64,000 nucleotides of DNA from Albifimbria verrucaria. Its lineage: Eukaryota > Ascomycota > Sordariomycetes > Hypocreales > Stachybotryaceae. The translations under genes and the position numbers were made by a program. The number at the start of each line of letters is the position of its first letter. The stretch's first letter is position 1. Shown here one piece after another: positions 46,685 through 60,300 of the stretch. The DNA lies in assembly GCA_020081605.1 (NCBI GenBank), contig JAHREC010000049.1, positions 2,418,001 to 2,482,000 of the forward strand. The letters are read 5' to 3'. The notes under the pieces were generated by a model. That model worked only from the letters and a program-made list of their open reading frames with translations, was not told where the DNA came from and searched no databases.

Positions 46685-49600
46685 TCCAAGGTGATGCACT
46701 ATGGCGACTGAGAAGGGATCCCGGTCAGTCAATGAATTACAGGCAGGCCTTCCTGTCAACAGAGCCAAAACCGGGTGGTTACTCACGCAAGACCCTGAGA
46801 TACGAGTTGGAATGAGCAGCATACAAAGATATGTATATTTAAAGAGATGAGGGCAGACTGACGCGACTCAGTACAGGTACATGAGTGAGTCTGTCCTCTG
46901 CGCGAGTCTCGCTAGGGCTGCGAGAAGCACTTTAATAGTGGAACGCAAAGGAAGTTGTGGTCCGGCGTAGGAACTGGTGATATGGCTCTGGTGGAGGTGG
47001 TAGATCGGTGGGGTGGAGGAGTGCGGAGGTAACGTGGTTGAGATCGGCAGGACAACCCAGATATGATATTAGACACACCCGTAGGACAAAGGGTGATCGA
47101 GCGTTGCGTGCGTGGGCGCAAGGAGGGAGGGTAGAGGGAGTGCGAGAGATTGGAAAGCACACAGTCAAGTGCCAGTTCTAAGGACGCAATGGACAGACAG
47201 TACGTAAGAAGCACGTACAGCAGCCCGGTATCCTGAGGCCAGGAAGCAGACGAAAGCAGGGCCAACCTTGCTCAGGTGGCGGCAACTAACCGCTCAGTGT
47301 AAACGGGGAAGCACACTCTGATGGAAGAATTCCGTTAGACTCTTCGGCAGGCAGTAGCGTCGGGGAAGTTCGAGTGCGTCGACTGAGACAAGACGAGTTG
47401 GTGGCTGCAAACGGGTGGGCGTAGTGGGAGCCGGCTCGGTGGCACAATTTACCTAAAGGTGAATCAAGGGCCAAGAGTCAAGCACGAAGAGGCAACGATG
47501 ACGGGGCGATCCACCAGGGTAGAGGAAAAAGAAAAGAAACTTCGAGGCGCGGGAAAGGTGTAGACTTAGGAATGGTAGATGTTTATGGCCGGTGCTTTTG
47601 TATGTTCAGCCCGGAGTGTGGAGCATGCCAGCAAGAAACCCAGTCTGAGGCCAAGTCGGTCACCAGAAGCTTCAAGGGGGTGAATCCACTAGATCTAACC
47701 CACAGATGCCCGATCTAGGTGTTGGTGCTGTGTAGACATCGGCTGTCGAGGAAGAAGACAGGGCTGCCCAGTCGATGCTTTCCCAACGTATCATTAGATG
47801 CGGTACCGGATGTTGGTCGTCTGAGCAGAATCCGAGGCGCTGGAGCCTGCCGGTGCTCCCACACTATCGACGTTTCCTGGTACTTGGGTTGCCCCCAATC
47901 AGAGGATGCTGCAGTGACGTGGAGGCAGACCAGACTCAGTCTGACCGTAGGCCCATCTGCCGGGTTTTATGAGCCGAAATTATATGTGATGAAGTTGTCC
48001 CGTACTGTGCAACAAGACTGCATCTAGCATCTAGCGGGTAGAGCCTGCGGAGAAGTGTGTCGCATGGCCTGTGAGTACGGATGACCGCTTCGTATCGTGC
48101 CGTCACGCTCTGCACGTCGGTTTAAACGATGCGATGCGCTGGGTAGAACGAAACCAGCCCATCTGTATGAGATGGCTTGGCGGAATCCGAGCTGGGGACG
48201 ACAGCCAGCCTCACTATCTCTACCGTCGAGGACTCCAGCACCATACCGTGAGCTCATCAAACAAAAACAAGACCCTAGCACAGCAACAGCAGCGAATCGC
48301 ACCCTCAAATCCGTGGTAGGGCAACGATGCCATCGCCTATGACCGGGCAGGGCGTGCCAGGGTCGGGGACAAGGGTTGTCGGATAGACAGCAGAGGCTGT
48401 AAGTAGCACCGAATCCAGGGCGTCGTGCATGATACCATGAGAGAGCGGCCGCGGCGATTGGAATGCCATCCTAATTACGGGAACCCATCCGGTGCGGGTC
48501 CACGACCACATCCACGGGCAGGTCCATGGACGCCTACCAATGTTATCTGTAGCATCCAAGCCAGTTCTGCGGGGGTTGGGGCGAGAGGGTGTGTGGAAGT
48601 CGCACGCCGTAGGTCGCCGGCGATTTCTTTTCTTTTTCCACCTGGTCGCGTCCTCTCACGAGCCAAGGGACTATGGTGGAGGAGCCGTCGGTTGGGACCC
48701 TGTCGAGGCGGGAAGCTGGCCGGGACAAGGGTCCGGTTGCATCCCACCAATAAATGCCTGATGGGTGCGTCGTACTCTGAGCCGTCGGCATGTGCATCGT
48801 ATGTGATACCGGCACCTTACGTACATGTTTTAGTACGTGCATGAGGGAAGAGATGGTGTTGAAGCGCAGCACACTGACCGGGAATTGGAGATGCCGTAGG
48901 ACTGAGGTGCAGTGTTGGTTGCTGGGTGCTCGATCCGGGTCCGCCGTCGCGACAATATGGATGACAACGGACGAGAATGATGAGGATATGATGCGCATCT
49001 GCCAACATACAGCGAGCTTTGAGATGGTGAGAAGGGTGGTGTCTCGACGCAGCTCGTCTTTGCCAACCGGGGTTTAGCGCCCGAGGTTAATGGTGCCTGC
49101 CTCGTCGCCTTAACACTAGTGCCCGCACATGGCCGAGCCAGTGGGAAGCTCTTGCCCCGACTTCACCTTTGGGCTGTCTCATCTCTATCCTATCATATCT
49201 ATCTAGGTACCTACCTACCTCCTAAACCCAAACTTTGCAGCCATATATTTTGCCCCGTCAGATAAGGCTAACGTAGATATTGTTTGTAGGGCAAGGTGCT
49301 CGTTCTCGTTGCAACATCAAGACGGCACTTGCGTATGGCATCAGACAGCATCTGCTCAACCTTCCCTTGGGGCGCCTTAACTGCCCAGAAACCCCACCTT
49401 CAGTACCTCCTCGTACCCGCGGGCGTGCTAAAACACCAGGTACCTAACCAGCACCCAGGTACTTGTTGCGAGTATCTTCATTTTCCTCACTCCAACGGTA
49501 CCTACAGTACCTACCTACCTTACCTTACCTTACCACAGATCAATGACATCAACCTGACGTATTCCTCATTAAACTTTCCGATGCCAGATCTCAACATCAA

Positions 49601-52048
49601 GGGTGCCTTACCTAAGACTTCAGTTATATTTTGGCTTATTGCCTGCCACAACTATATCCAGCGTTTCCAGCACATCAACCAACCACAAATACTCAAAACG
49701 CCCTCTTCTACATCTCCCGGCTCCTGTTTAGACTGCTTCTCGGTACCCCAACTTGCCCTCGAGCTACATCTCGGTAACACTGTTTGCTGGAGGCCTCATA
49801 GTCAAGCCCTGCACTCGACAACACCATGCCCTGCATCCCTCTCAGAACTACGGGGGCGAGCCATGGTCACTCTTGCGCAGACTAGCGCGCATAGGATTGT
49901 AAGACACCGTTGGCGGCTTGGTTAGCAGCACTTGGAAGTAAACCGTGATGTTCCATTTTTGTGATGGTGCATTCACCGAGAATCAGAAGTCCCTCAGCCC
50001 TTCCTGGCTTTTGCTCAACCCTGACGTGTGCGTAGGAGTTGGCTCATCCAGCCGTGCGTACCGTGCACCTACACCGGTTCAAGTCCCGTTCCTCCGATCA
50101 TCAACTGCTACGCTTGGAAGGCATGCGGTAATATGTCTCGGACGAAAACCCTAATGGAAAGAATCAACAGACAAGTTGAACGAAACTTGATTGCTGCATA
50201 TGAAGGCACGTTGCCCGATTTTCCTTAGACCCACAGGGGACCATCATCCTACCGCCCACGCTTCAGCCGCATCTGGATGTCCTGAGCAAGGAATACGTCG
50301 TCCCTCACAGTTTGTGGACCGCGTTCTAGACTCATGCTCGGTCATGTATTACCATGGACCCGGGCTATGGGTTTGCCGTTCATCATAGTCCATCTCCGCT
50401 GGTTGAGTCGAAGGACTCCACAAACAAAACCAGGCCAGCCTCGCAAGCCTTCATGCTTTTAGGTGCCATGTTCAACTTTCAGCTGATCTGCTGCTGCCGA
50501 TCATGTACTTCGTTCGGACCATTCATATCCCTGTCGCCTGAGCGCATGATACTTTGCAGCCCAAAAGACCTCGGTCTCGAAGCTGATCACCCACAGTGCT
50601 AAAAGCGATTACCATTCCACGGCTTGATGTGCAATATCATACAACGCTGTGTTACTCACCCACGGTGCGACAGGGTTACGAAGCCACGCGGGTATTTTGG
50701 CCCTCTCGGGCTGAAGACAGCCGAATAAGTCTCGTCGTACGGACTGTTAGCTGTCTGGGAAAAGAAAAGACAAAAAGAGTCTGCCAAGGAAAGGAGAGTT
50801 GCGTCTTGTTGGTCGCCCGACTTGACGAGGTAGGAAACCACTCATTACGAATCCAAAAGTCCTACCAGAAACTGTTGGTTTTTAATTGTTTTCTATTGTC
50901 AGAGCTGACAATGGTACTTAACCCAGTACATGGTGTGAGAAAGCTCTGGTAAGATCAACCAACCTATGCTACATTCAGGTAGGCAATATGCGAATACAAC
51001 CCAGACAGGCTAAACGATTCAGCTAGGCATGGTTCACTCATGTTTTAGCACAATGAGTTGATGTTCGATATACCTGGATTCTTCCATTGCCTTAGGCGCG
51101 GATCCCATGCAGCTCCATGTCGAGATGTGTAGCTATCATACATAAGCGCCGCCTGGCCGGCCTAAGTGGGCGCAACTCTCAGATGGAGCTTCCCAAGACT
51201 GGCAATTCTTCCTCTTACAGTAACCGGGGACCGGAATCCCCGACTATTCCTATACACGTGGAATGCCAGCGGGCGCAAGTCGGTCAAGTGCGATGTGCTT
51301 ACCGCTTTGCGTCGACGACTTTGTATTGACAAGGTCTATATAAGATTGGAAAGGCAACAGACATTAGTGCAGCAAGAAGTCTCTCCTGGCGAGGCAAATG
51401 CACAAAAATGTCAGGATCTACCGAGCAGGTGGACGTGAATGGCCACGACACGCCGCCTATCTAGATCACGTCAGTCTGGCTCATCATTCGCACTAGGTCC
51501 ATCAGACGACATTGTAGGGTGAGAATTGTCCACTTATTGATTTCATTACACTATAACTTAGAGTGCTAGCCAGGAGCTTGTCTATCCTGTCCATAACAGT
51601 TCAAGTGACCCAGTTCGGGCGGACGGTGATGTTGCCCACATAAGGGCATACAAAACACCATTATCCGTCTCCATTCCTCAAATAGCCCTAGATGCGCCGT
51701 GCTTTTTCCCAGTGATTGGAGAGCAACTCCCGCCTTCCTATATTCATATGCAAGAGTATATACATGAATATTAACAAAGCAAAAAAAAAAACCGCTGTGG
51801 TATCCTCCGACGCGCCTAACAATGTTTCCCTGTCGAGCCCCAGCCTATGTAATCCCGTCCATGGGATAATAGGATGGCGTAGGCCGACATTATGTAAAAT
51901 TGAGCAAATATGTGTGCAGAAAAGGTTGGTTTCTATATCGAAGCTAGCCGTGAGGCAATTTGAGATAGAAAGACATGATGCGAGTGTTCGCTGTGAATTC
52001 GAAGGCTTGCGATGTGGCGGTTCGAATGTGTAACATTAGGGTCAATGA
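46685..52048. other. Gene desert of about 5.4 kb upstream of velC
   Basis: No supported gene. Long for a single upstream region, and could include an extended velC leader or promoter. Open frames such as 49296-49925 (209 residues) are rich in Thr/Tyr/Leu from CCTACC repeats and show no domain. AGGTACCTACCTACCT occurs at about 49204-49219 and an ACCT/TACCT array at about 49500-49534. Confidence 0.5.
49500..49534. repeat. (CTAC/CTTAC)n tandem array
   Basis: CCTACCTACC followed by three CTTAC units; related to the dispersed GGTAGG words. Confidence 0.75.
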
Positions 52049-53356
52049 TTAGATGATGATGCTGATCATGGTACCAGCAAGGACACCGGCGAGAGTCATG
52101 AGAGAGGGCGACGAGAGTTTGAAACCAAACGAAGACTCAGGCGGAGGGAGCGTAGCATCGACGAAGCTCGGTCCACAGATGGTGTTGATCTGGCGGGCTG
52201 CATCTTCATACGTCTCGGCAATCAGCTGGCTTCGGTCGGCCGTAGCACTGTGGAAGATGCCCATTGTCTCGGCAACGCATTGGTTGCAGGAGGGTGTCGA
52301 GGAGCCCGGCAGGCGCAGGCCATAGGGCATGTAGTAGAGGTAGGTATCAGAAGGCATGGTGAGGTTGGTGACGGCCGTGGCAAAGCAGTACATGTCAACT
52401 TCGGGATCTTGGAGGCAGGTGGCTCTGTACATGGTGTTGTAAGACCGGAGACCGTTGTAGGCCTGCATCACAGGGCCATTGGCGGGAGTGTTCGGGTTGT
52501 CAAACTCCTCGCCACAGTTTTCACGGGCTTTGAGGTTCCTGGCAGCGTCGTTGAGGTAGTTGGTGCAAAATTCAAGATCGGCGTTGCAAGAGGCATCAAG
52601 CACGCGAACAATATCCAAAAGCTGCTTCTGAGCGTTGAAGAAAGAACGTGAGCTCTATTAAGGTGTTCATTAGCCATCTTGTGTATCGTCGCTTTGAAAA
52701 AAAGCGACTTACCTGCATCAGCATTGAAATGGGGTAGCATTTCTTGAAAGTGGCATCGGATAGGAGGTTGGCAATGAAGTCAGGGCACGAGTTGTCACCA
52801 TTCTGGGTTTTGAAATCGGATGGCAAGGCGTCATCAAAGGGTACCGGCAGGGTTGAGGCGCCAGCCGTGGGAGTGCTGCTCGTAGCAGAGCTCGAGGTTC
52901 GGGAAGCAGGAGGTGTCAAGGTTGTTTTTGACTCTGCATCCGTGCTGGTTTGTTTCTTCTCGTCATTGGATGTTGTCTTGCGATCCCCTTCGTCTGAACC
53001 CGTGGTTCTGGCACTGCTCCTGAGGACGCCTCACTAGATGACTCCTCATCCTCCGCCTTGTTCCTCCGTAACAGCTCGTACTCGACAGCTGGAATGGCGT
53101 CACTGGATCGGTCATTTTGTGAAGGTACTGACGTGTCCAGGCTGATGGGAACATGAGAAAGGTCAAGGGAGGCGGGTGCGGTGATCTGCGGCGGGTATGC
53201 GATTCTGGCCGCGGAGACAGTCGAGGCGAGAGAAGCTAGTACCACGACAGCGGAGAAGAGGAGTCGACTTCGAGCCGGAACGCGGGTAGAGCGCGCTGAA
53301 CCATTACACCGACGACACGACGTTGTCGTAGAGGAGTGAGGATGCGAAGACGCCAT
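52049..53356 (-). CDS. GPI-anchored DUF7729-type surface protein (one frame break)
   Basis: Predicted cell-surface protein, about 416 residues, function unknown. A charged start (MASSHPHSSTTTSCRRCN) precedes a hydrophobic signal or anchor RLLFSAVVVLASLASTVSA (about residues 31-50). A Ser/Thr/Glu-rich linker follows. The Cys-rich domain begins NSCPDFIANLLSDATFKKCYP and continues CNADLEFCTNYLNDAARNL, YNTMYRATCLQDPEVDMYC and TPSCNQCVAETMGIF, about ten cysteines typical of the family. The C-terminus LMTLAGVLAGTMISIII is a GPI-addition tail after a Ser-rich segment. A 58-nt intron at 52655-52712 (GTAAGT, branch CTAAT, acceptor AATAG) is phase 0. One frame break at 52999-53001 (CCC). Family naming is from recognition of the cysteine pattern. 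Confidence 0.8.
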
Positions 53357-54555
53357 GTTTGGAAACAGGTATCGAGAGTTCCTTTATCGATTGAGAGACG
53401 AATGTGAAAGCCGTACTGCGTCGTCGAAGCAAGCAGTGACGCAGTGTCACACAGTTTGGTGCCGGGAGCGGGACGACAGTAATGGTAATATATGCGACGA
53501 TCAAACCACAGTTGAGATATCGTCTACCTCTGTCCAGCTCGTTGGCTCAGCTGGCATAACGCGTAATCGAACAAAATGACAATTCGCCAGAGTCGTCTTG
53601 TTAGTCCCTTCAGAGCATTCCAGCCCAAGTCTGCCGAGTGGTTGCGGAAGGGCGAGCCAATGGGGATGAATGGGCGACGAGGCGGCAAGAAGGTAATCTC
53701 GGATCAAGCTGGCGTTGGGCGACCTTGGCCTGCGGTTGGCTGGGTATACAGGCTGGTGGATATGAAGGCGGATAATGCAGCTGCTGGAAGAGGTGGAGAG
53801 GCAACGACAGTGAAGTGCAGCCTCGAGCAGCTTTGGTCGACGATGTGAAGAGTCTTTGACGGACGGCGTCGAGGAAAGACTATCGTCGGTGCTCCGTGGG
53901 AGGATGGCGGATGCAGGATCTGCGATAGGGCTCCGTGACAAAGGAAGAAAGATCGGCCACCTTGTTTTTGGACTGGAGGCAGCGCCCGGGGCCTAGGAGA
54001 AGGATATGGCCTTCTAGACTGGGCAAGAAACCGGGGCGACGCAAGGAAGAGGTTCGGTCATGGGTGTTTAGTTACCATGACATGCCGGGCCAGGCAGGTA
54101 GAGCAGAGCTTGGCCCGATAACTAGCAAGCGGCGAGGCCCGGGGTTCACGGCCAAGGGAACAGGGGTGAAGGACAAGGAAGTGGGACAGGCGGCCTGTGA
54201 TTTGCTGGGGCCGGCAAGATTGATTGGATTTTTATTGAACTGCATGCGCTGTTTTGCACAATAGTCCAGGGAAGCCAAGGCCTCGGCTTAGCCCAGCCAG
54301 AAGGGGAGGGAGGTTGACATGGGGACCCTGCCCTGGGGCCATGATTTATCGAGAAGGCGTGAGGCGGGCACCAGGGCCCGTTCGCCTTCTCCTCATGCTC
54401 CTCCTGGTACTATACCCCTCCATAAGAAAGGTGAGAGATGAGGATGGAGAGCCAGCCAGCCAGCCATAGGGGAGAGAGGAGGGAGAGGGGGAGGGAGGGG
54501 TGCGGTGTTGGTCGTGGAGTGGTGTGGTGTGGTTTGTAGGAGGAACAGAGCAGAA

Positions 54556-54577
54556 TTGAACTGAACTGAACTGAACA
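54556..54577. repeat. (TGAAC)n tandem repeat
   Basis: Four TGAAC units in intergenic DNA. Confidence 0.8.
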
Positions 54578-55013
54578 GGTTTGGCGTTTGCATCTGGATG
54601 CCCATGAGCTGCCCGGCCACGCTGAGCTAAGCCCGATCTGATCAACCGTTGTGGGTACAAACCGTCGTGGCTTCGGTGCTGTACCTGACAGCCAGCCAGG
54701 TACGGACGTGCCGCACAGAGCATTGTACAGTTAGTAGGCAGGTACGCCTTTAGGGGACGCTTTATTAGCAGGCCTGGCTAAGCTCCTCGGGCTGCCAGAC
54801 TTAGCGGTTTCAGTCGCAGTCGTAGCAGAGCGAAGGGGAACCTGCTGGGTCCCCGAAGGCTGAGGAGGAGGATGATCATCACTGATGCGTCATGCACAAG
54901 CAGAGATGCGCAGAAAGGCAAAGGCATACGCAGCACGGCAGCAGGCTCGGGTTGCTGTAAGTGACAGCATTTGTGGCTCCTCCCAGCAGTGACTGCATAA
55001 CACTAATTCACAG

Positions 55014-55048
55014 GGTACAGTACATTACAGTACAGTAAAGGTACAGCA
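55014..55048. repeat. Clustered GTACAG/TACAGTA words
   Basis: Five TACAG or TACATT words within about 35 bp; one of the densest sites of this dispersed word in the window. Confidence 0.7.
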
Positions 55049-56371
55049 CCAAGAGCACCTACCTTGGTAATTCCCACCCAAGAGTCGAGCCTTGGGACCG
55101 CGCGACGTTATTGGATATTTTACCCACTATGCACACCCACCCAGCGGAGAGAGCCAGGCCAAGCCAGGACAAAAGCCAGGACAAAGGCCAGGGGTACGTA
55201 CTTGCCCCAAAGGTCCCACCACAGATGGCCAAGCCACGGACAGACTATTGAGCACCTGTGCATGGTAATGTCGTAGCAAATGGTGGTCAATGTGCAGCCC
55301 AGGGATTCGTCACCCACCTCACCTGGTCCGTTCATACAGCACTCTCACCGGACACGAGGCTCTGGAAGCAGCACCGCAATGCCCCGTCGCGACTGATTCT
55401 GCTTACTTGCCTGCTTACCCGGTCAACTGGTGGTTCTTCGTTCTGGCTTACACACGGTACATGCGTGGCCTGGCCTGACGAGAAAGACTCACGATGCCAG
55501 CTTGTGAGCCAGCAAAAGGGTGCCGGTTCTCGACCTCATTTCATTTCAATTCATTCCATTCCACGCGTGCATTGAAATGATGCACGCCCTCTCCCCTGGG
55601 TGGGCTTTAGCACTGACCAGTTCGCCGACCATGGTGGCCTGCATACGGGATGAATCAAATATTGCGTGCAAGGGGACAGACCCGGCGCCAAATAGCCACG
55701 ATGCACCGAATCGACCAACCTTCTAGACTACCCTGACCCAGTAAGAAAAGTCTTAGTCGGTGGCGTCAAATCACATTCCTTGTTTTCTTGAAAGAGGCTC
55801 ATCTGGTCATCTTGTAGCGCGTACTTTTGATCAGGCTCTCGGCTGATGGCGTCCAAAGGGGGCTGTTCCAACAAAGACGAAGAAGAAGAAAATGGATGAT
55901 GACTACAAGACAACAAGCACAGACCAGGCAAAGACATGAGTTGGTTTGTTTAGACAACCAGCTGGGTTTCCTTTTTCGTGCCTTGGTACAATACCAATCA
56001 TCAGCCTCTCACGCCTTTGCCGCCTCTAGTTGCCACGCATTGCGCTTTGCTGAGCTGTGCCATGCATGGTGTTGTTATTGCCTGTCCCGTATTCTTGATC
56101 CTTGAATCCGAGATACGTCGAATATTGGAATCCAAAAATCCAGTAACTAGCCTACGGATGCAATACGCGGCTACGCTCGACGACCGGCTCTAGTGCTCAT
56201 TAACCTACGCACTTACAGGACCTACTACGGTATGCCGTTGGCTTACCTTGCCCTCTTTGACATGTGCCCACCTCGCTCTCCCCACGCCTGGGCCCCTTTC
56301 GCCCATCTCAGCTAATCAATGCTCGTCTTCCCCTGCCAAGACCTCTGTTAGTTCGCCTCCACACACTCCTG

Positions 56372-56410
56372 TACTGGACTGGATTGGACTGGACTGGACC
56401 GGACTGGACA
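56372..56410. repeat. (GGACT)n tandem repeat
   Basis: About seven ACTGG/ATTGG/ACCGG units in a row. Confidence 0.8.
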
Positions 56411-57327
56411 ATACCTATTCCAGTATTTGTCTCTCGTCTCTTCCAGTATCATTCATTCAACATGGCAGTGCTACAGTACCAGTATCATCTATGCTCCTCA
56501 TACGCTCCCTCAATAATCGCGAGACCCAAAATGCCGTAGAGTACAGTAATATGACAGTCACCTAATCCACCTTCACCACCACCATTACCACAATCACTGT
56601 CCGTGCCCAAGGTATGCATCATGTCGTCCTGTCTTCCCTCGTCTGGCTTCTGTCTCTGCGCACGCGTGGCTTGTCATCGTCTCGTCTTTTTCTTGCTGCT
56701 ACTCCAGCCCAACCGTGTCCGGCGCTCGTTAGCTCGATCGATCATCCCTCCTACCCATCGCCGTCTTCCCCACAGCCCACAGTTACCTGAAGCCACCTGA
56801 AGTGCGGGCCCTCACCAGTCTCCGAGACACGCTGAGCCTGCCCACTGGCATTCTCAGCCATCGTGCAATCATTCAGGGACTGGTATTGACTCTTGCAATG
56901 CATACTGCCTGAGCGGACCGGCTTTACTGTACTCTGTACACCCATCACATTACGAGACATTCAACACAGCCACACTCGTTTGATACATTGAATTCCAACT
57001 TCTACACGATTGTACGTATATTATAGAGATGTTCGACATGTAACATGCCCATTGCAAGATTGAGTGGCAGTTTTCTAGTCACCTCAGGCCACAAATGCGC
57101 GTGCCTATATACATGTCTCCCTAAACGCCAAATAAATCCCGATAGAGCACCGACTCGGTCGTTTCAAACGGTGGCCCTTTCCATGTAATTCGCTCCAAAT
57201 GCATCTGAATGATTAAGAAATGACGAGGTGTACCTCATGTGGGCTGAGTTGGTCAATGGTAAACCATGCCAGCTGATGACGTGCTAAAGAAATACAAAGA
57301 AATATACGTGATGCAGTGGCTCGGTCT

Positions 57328-60300
57328 CTAATGACGACTCAGGCTCTGCAGGTTGACCAGCTCGGCATATCGGCCGTTCTTCTTCATGAGATCTGAGTGC
57401 GTTCCAGACTCTACGATTCGACCTTGGTCGAAAACGTAGATGACATCCGCCTTCTGGATCGTGCTCAGTCGGTGGGCAACAGCAATCGTCGTTCGACCCT
57501 TCGCGGCCTTGTCCAGCGCCGCCTGCACAACGTGTTCAGATTCTGAGTCAAGTGCTGAAGTAGCCTCGTCCAGCAATAGGATTTTAGGGTCTCGAATCAG
57601 AGCGCGGGCAATGGCAATGCGCTGTTTCTGGCCACCTGACAGCAGCGCTCCTCTGCTACCTACAATGGTGTTGAAGCCCTCGGGCAGCGACACAATGAAG
57701 TCGTAAATGTTTGCTTCCCGGCAGGCTAGCTCAATGGTCTCATCAGACACTTCTTCCTTCGGCGTGCCCAGCAAAATGTTCTCCTTGATTGTGCCCTGAT
57801 ACAATGTCGGCTCTTGGCTCACAAGCGCAATGTGCGATCTGTAATCGTTGATTTCCAAAGTGCTGATCTCTTTACCATCGACGTATACGCCGCCGGCGAG
57901 GGGTCGTAGAAGCGCTCCAGTAGTGCAATCGTTGTACTCTTGCCGCAACCTGAGGCGCCCACAAGCGCCACGTATTGTCCTGGACGAACAACAAGGTTAA
58001 GGCCACGAAGCACAGGCTGCTCTGGGCGAGTGGGATACCGGAAATGAACGTCTCGGAATTCGACAGTTCCTCTACGCTACCCAGGCGTTCTCCGTTCTCT
58101 CCCCATGTATCAATCAGTGGCTTCCGGTCAAATAGCGTCTTCAGCTCCTGCGCCGCATGATGGGCTTTGCCCATATCTGGGGCGAATGAGAAGATGGAAC
58201 CCGCAGACTGTGCACCAAACACAACAGCCATAAAGCACAGGAAAAACTGGAACATGTTGTACTCGTACTTGCCGATGAGAGTACCACCATACCAGAAGCC
58301 AAGGGCCAGGCAGAAGAAAATGAGGGATTGCGAGGCTGCGTAAAGGGCGCTAGATTTGAGGACAGAGATGAGACTGCGCTTTTGCTGCGCAGCAAGAGAG
58401 TCGCTGTACAGCTTCAACACGTCATGTTCACGGGTCAGAGAAGCGACAGTGCGGACGGCTGAAATAGCTTCAGACGCAAACGTGGCGGATGAAGCATATG
58501 CGGCCTTAGAACGGCGCTGGAAATGAGCAAGCATCCAGAATCGGAAGAAGCCACATCCAAGCAATACCGGAATAGTAGCTGTGCAGACAAGGGCCAGCTT
58601 CCAGCCGATTGCGATAGACACAACAATAGCGGCAATGAGCGTGGTAGTAACCATGAGCAGTGTGCCAAGAGTTGTACCGCTCAAGCCAGCAACGTGCGTA
58701 GTCTCGGTGGCGAGGAAAGATGTCAAGGCTCCAGCAGTGTTCTCGTCCTTATCGAAAAAGGCAACATCCTGACGAAGCATGGTACGGAATGCCTTGTCAC
58801 GGACACGGTGGATCAGACGCTCAGAGCACCGAGCAAAGATAACACCTTGAATGACAAACGAGAAAAACTGAACAAACGCCAGCATCAAGTACATCGCACT
58901 CCAGAAGTCGGATTTTTGCTTGACATCATGGCGGTTTTCTGGCGTAATGGGCACGGAAAGAGTGGTGATTTGCTTCGAGAAGAAAACTATGAGAGAAATG
59001 TGTCAGTTGGATATTAGAAGAAAGGACATGTGGCTGTATACGAACCTGCTGCCGTTGGGTTACCACCACCACAGATGATTGAAAAGAACAGACCAACAAG
59101 CATCAGTTTCCACTCGGGCGCATTAAAGGAGGCAATGAGCTTGACCAGTGTCCACAGGCTATACTTTCGCTCTTCCTCGTCCTTGCGCTTCTGCAGAGCA
59201 ACGCTGGATGCAGATTTCTGGGTGGAAGTTCGGTCAAGCTTGGCGGCAATGTTATCATCTGGGTCTGCAGCGTATGCGGCGTCTCTGTCGGCCGTCTTTT
59301 GACGAATCAACATTTCTTCCTGCTCATCCAAAGCCGCTTCCTCCTCAGCCGTGAGCTGTTCAGCGGACGCAATGTTCTGAGCGGAAACCAGCTTGTAGTA
59401 AGCACCCTGCTTCTCCAAAAGTTCGTTGTGATTGCCTTGCTCCACGATCAAGCCGTCGGCCATGACAACAATGTTGTGGGCGTCCTTGATCGTCGACAAG
59501 CGGTGTGCAATGGTAATGGTAGTACGACCCTCGGCAGCATTTTCAAGGGCCGCTTGTACGATGCCTTCTGACTTGGTGTCCAGAGCCGAGGTAGCTTCGT
59601 CAAGAAGAAGAACTGGGATGAAGTCAGTAAGTCGTTTGAGATTTCGGGGCCAAAATCAATCCACTTACTCTTAGGGTCAGACACAATAGCTCGTGCAATG
59701 GCAATACGCTGCTTCTGGCCACCAGACAGAAGGAATCCACGTTCGCCCACATTAGTCTCGTAACCTTCGGGCAGAGAAGTAATAAAATCGTGCGCGTTCG
59801 CCTTCTTGGCAGCTTCAATGACGCGCTCGTGCTGCTTCTCGGCGCTCTCGTTCTCAATTGCGGTGCCAATCAAACCATGGCGAATGTTGTTGAAGATGGT
59901 CGTTCCAAAAGCGTAGGCTCCTGGCTGACCAATGCCATTTGTTGACGCAACCATCGGAGGTTCAGCTTGGTAATGTCATGGCCGTCCAGGTAGATGGTAC
60001 CTTCCACAGGCTCGTAGAATCGCTCAACGAGTCCGACAATTGTACTCTTACCCGAGCCAGAGGCTCCAACCAGTGCCGTTGTCTTGCCAGCAGGAATATC
60101 GAGGCTCACACCCTTCATGACTGTAACTTCAGGTCGAGAAGGGTAAATGTGCTTGATATTCTCAAGGCGGATGTTGCCTTGGAGTTTCTCCAACTTCTCA
60201 CCCTTATCATCAGTTGGGTCCAGAGGGAAACACGGTCAATGGTGTTGAAAATCTTGGCAGCAGCGGCGGCGGCAGTAAGGAAGGCCTGGAAATTGGGCGC

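Larger units (their letters stand above)
53357..57327. other. Intergenic region of about 4 kb
   Basis: No supported gene; short open frames only. Contains TGAAC, GTACAG and GGACT tandem repeats. The part near 54300-54500 is purine-rich (GAGAGGAGGGAG). Confidence 0.5.

Noticed and set aside
49296..49925. 209-residue plus-strand open frame
   Set aside because: Composition is driven by CTACC/CTTACC repeats and no domain or splice support exists.
50030..50105. Possible tRNA T-arm (CCGGTTCAAGTCCCG)
   Set aside because: Four of five T-stem pairs form, but no matching acceptor 5' strand lies at the right distance upstream.
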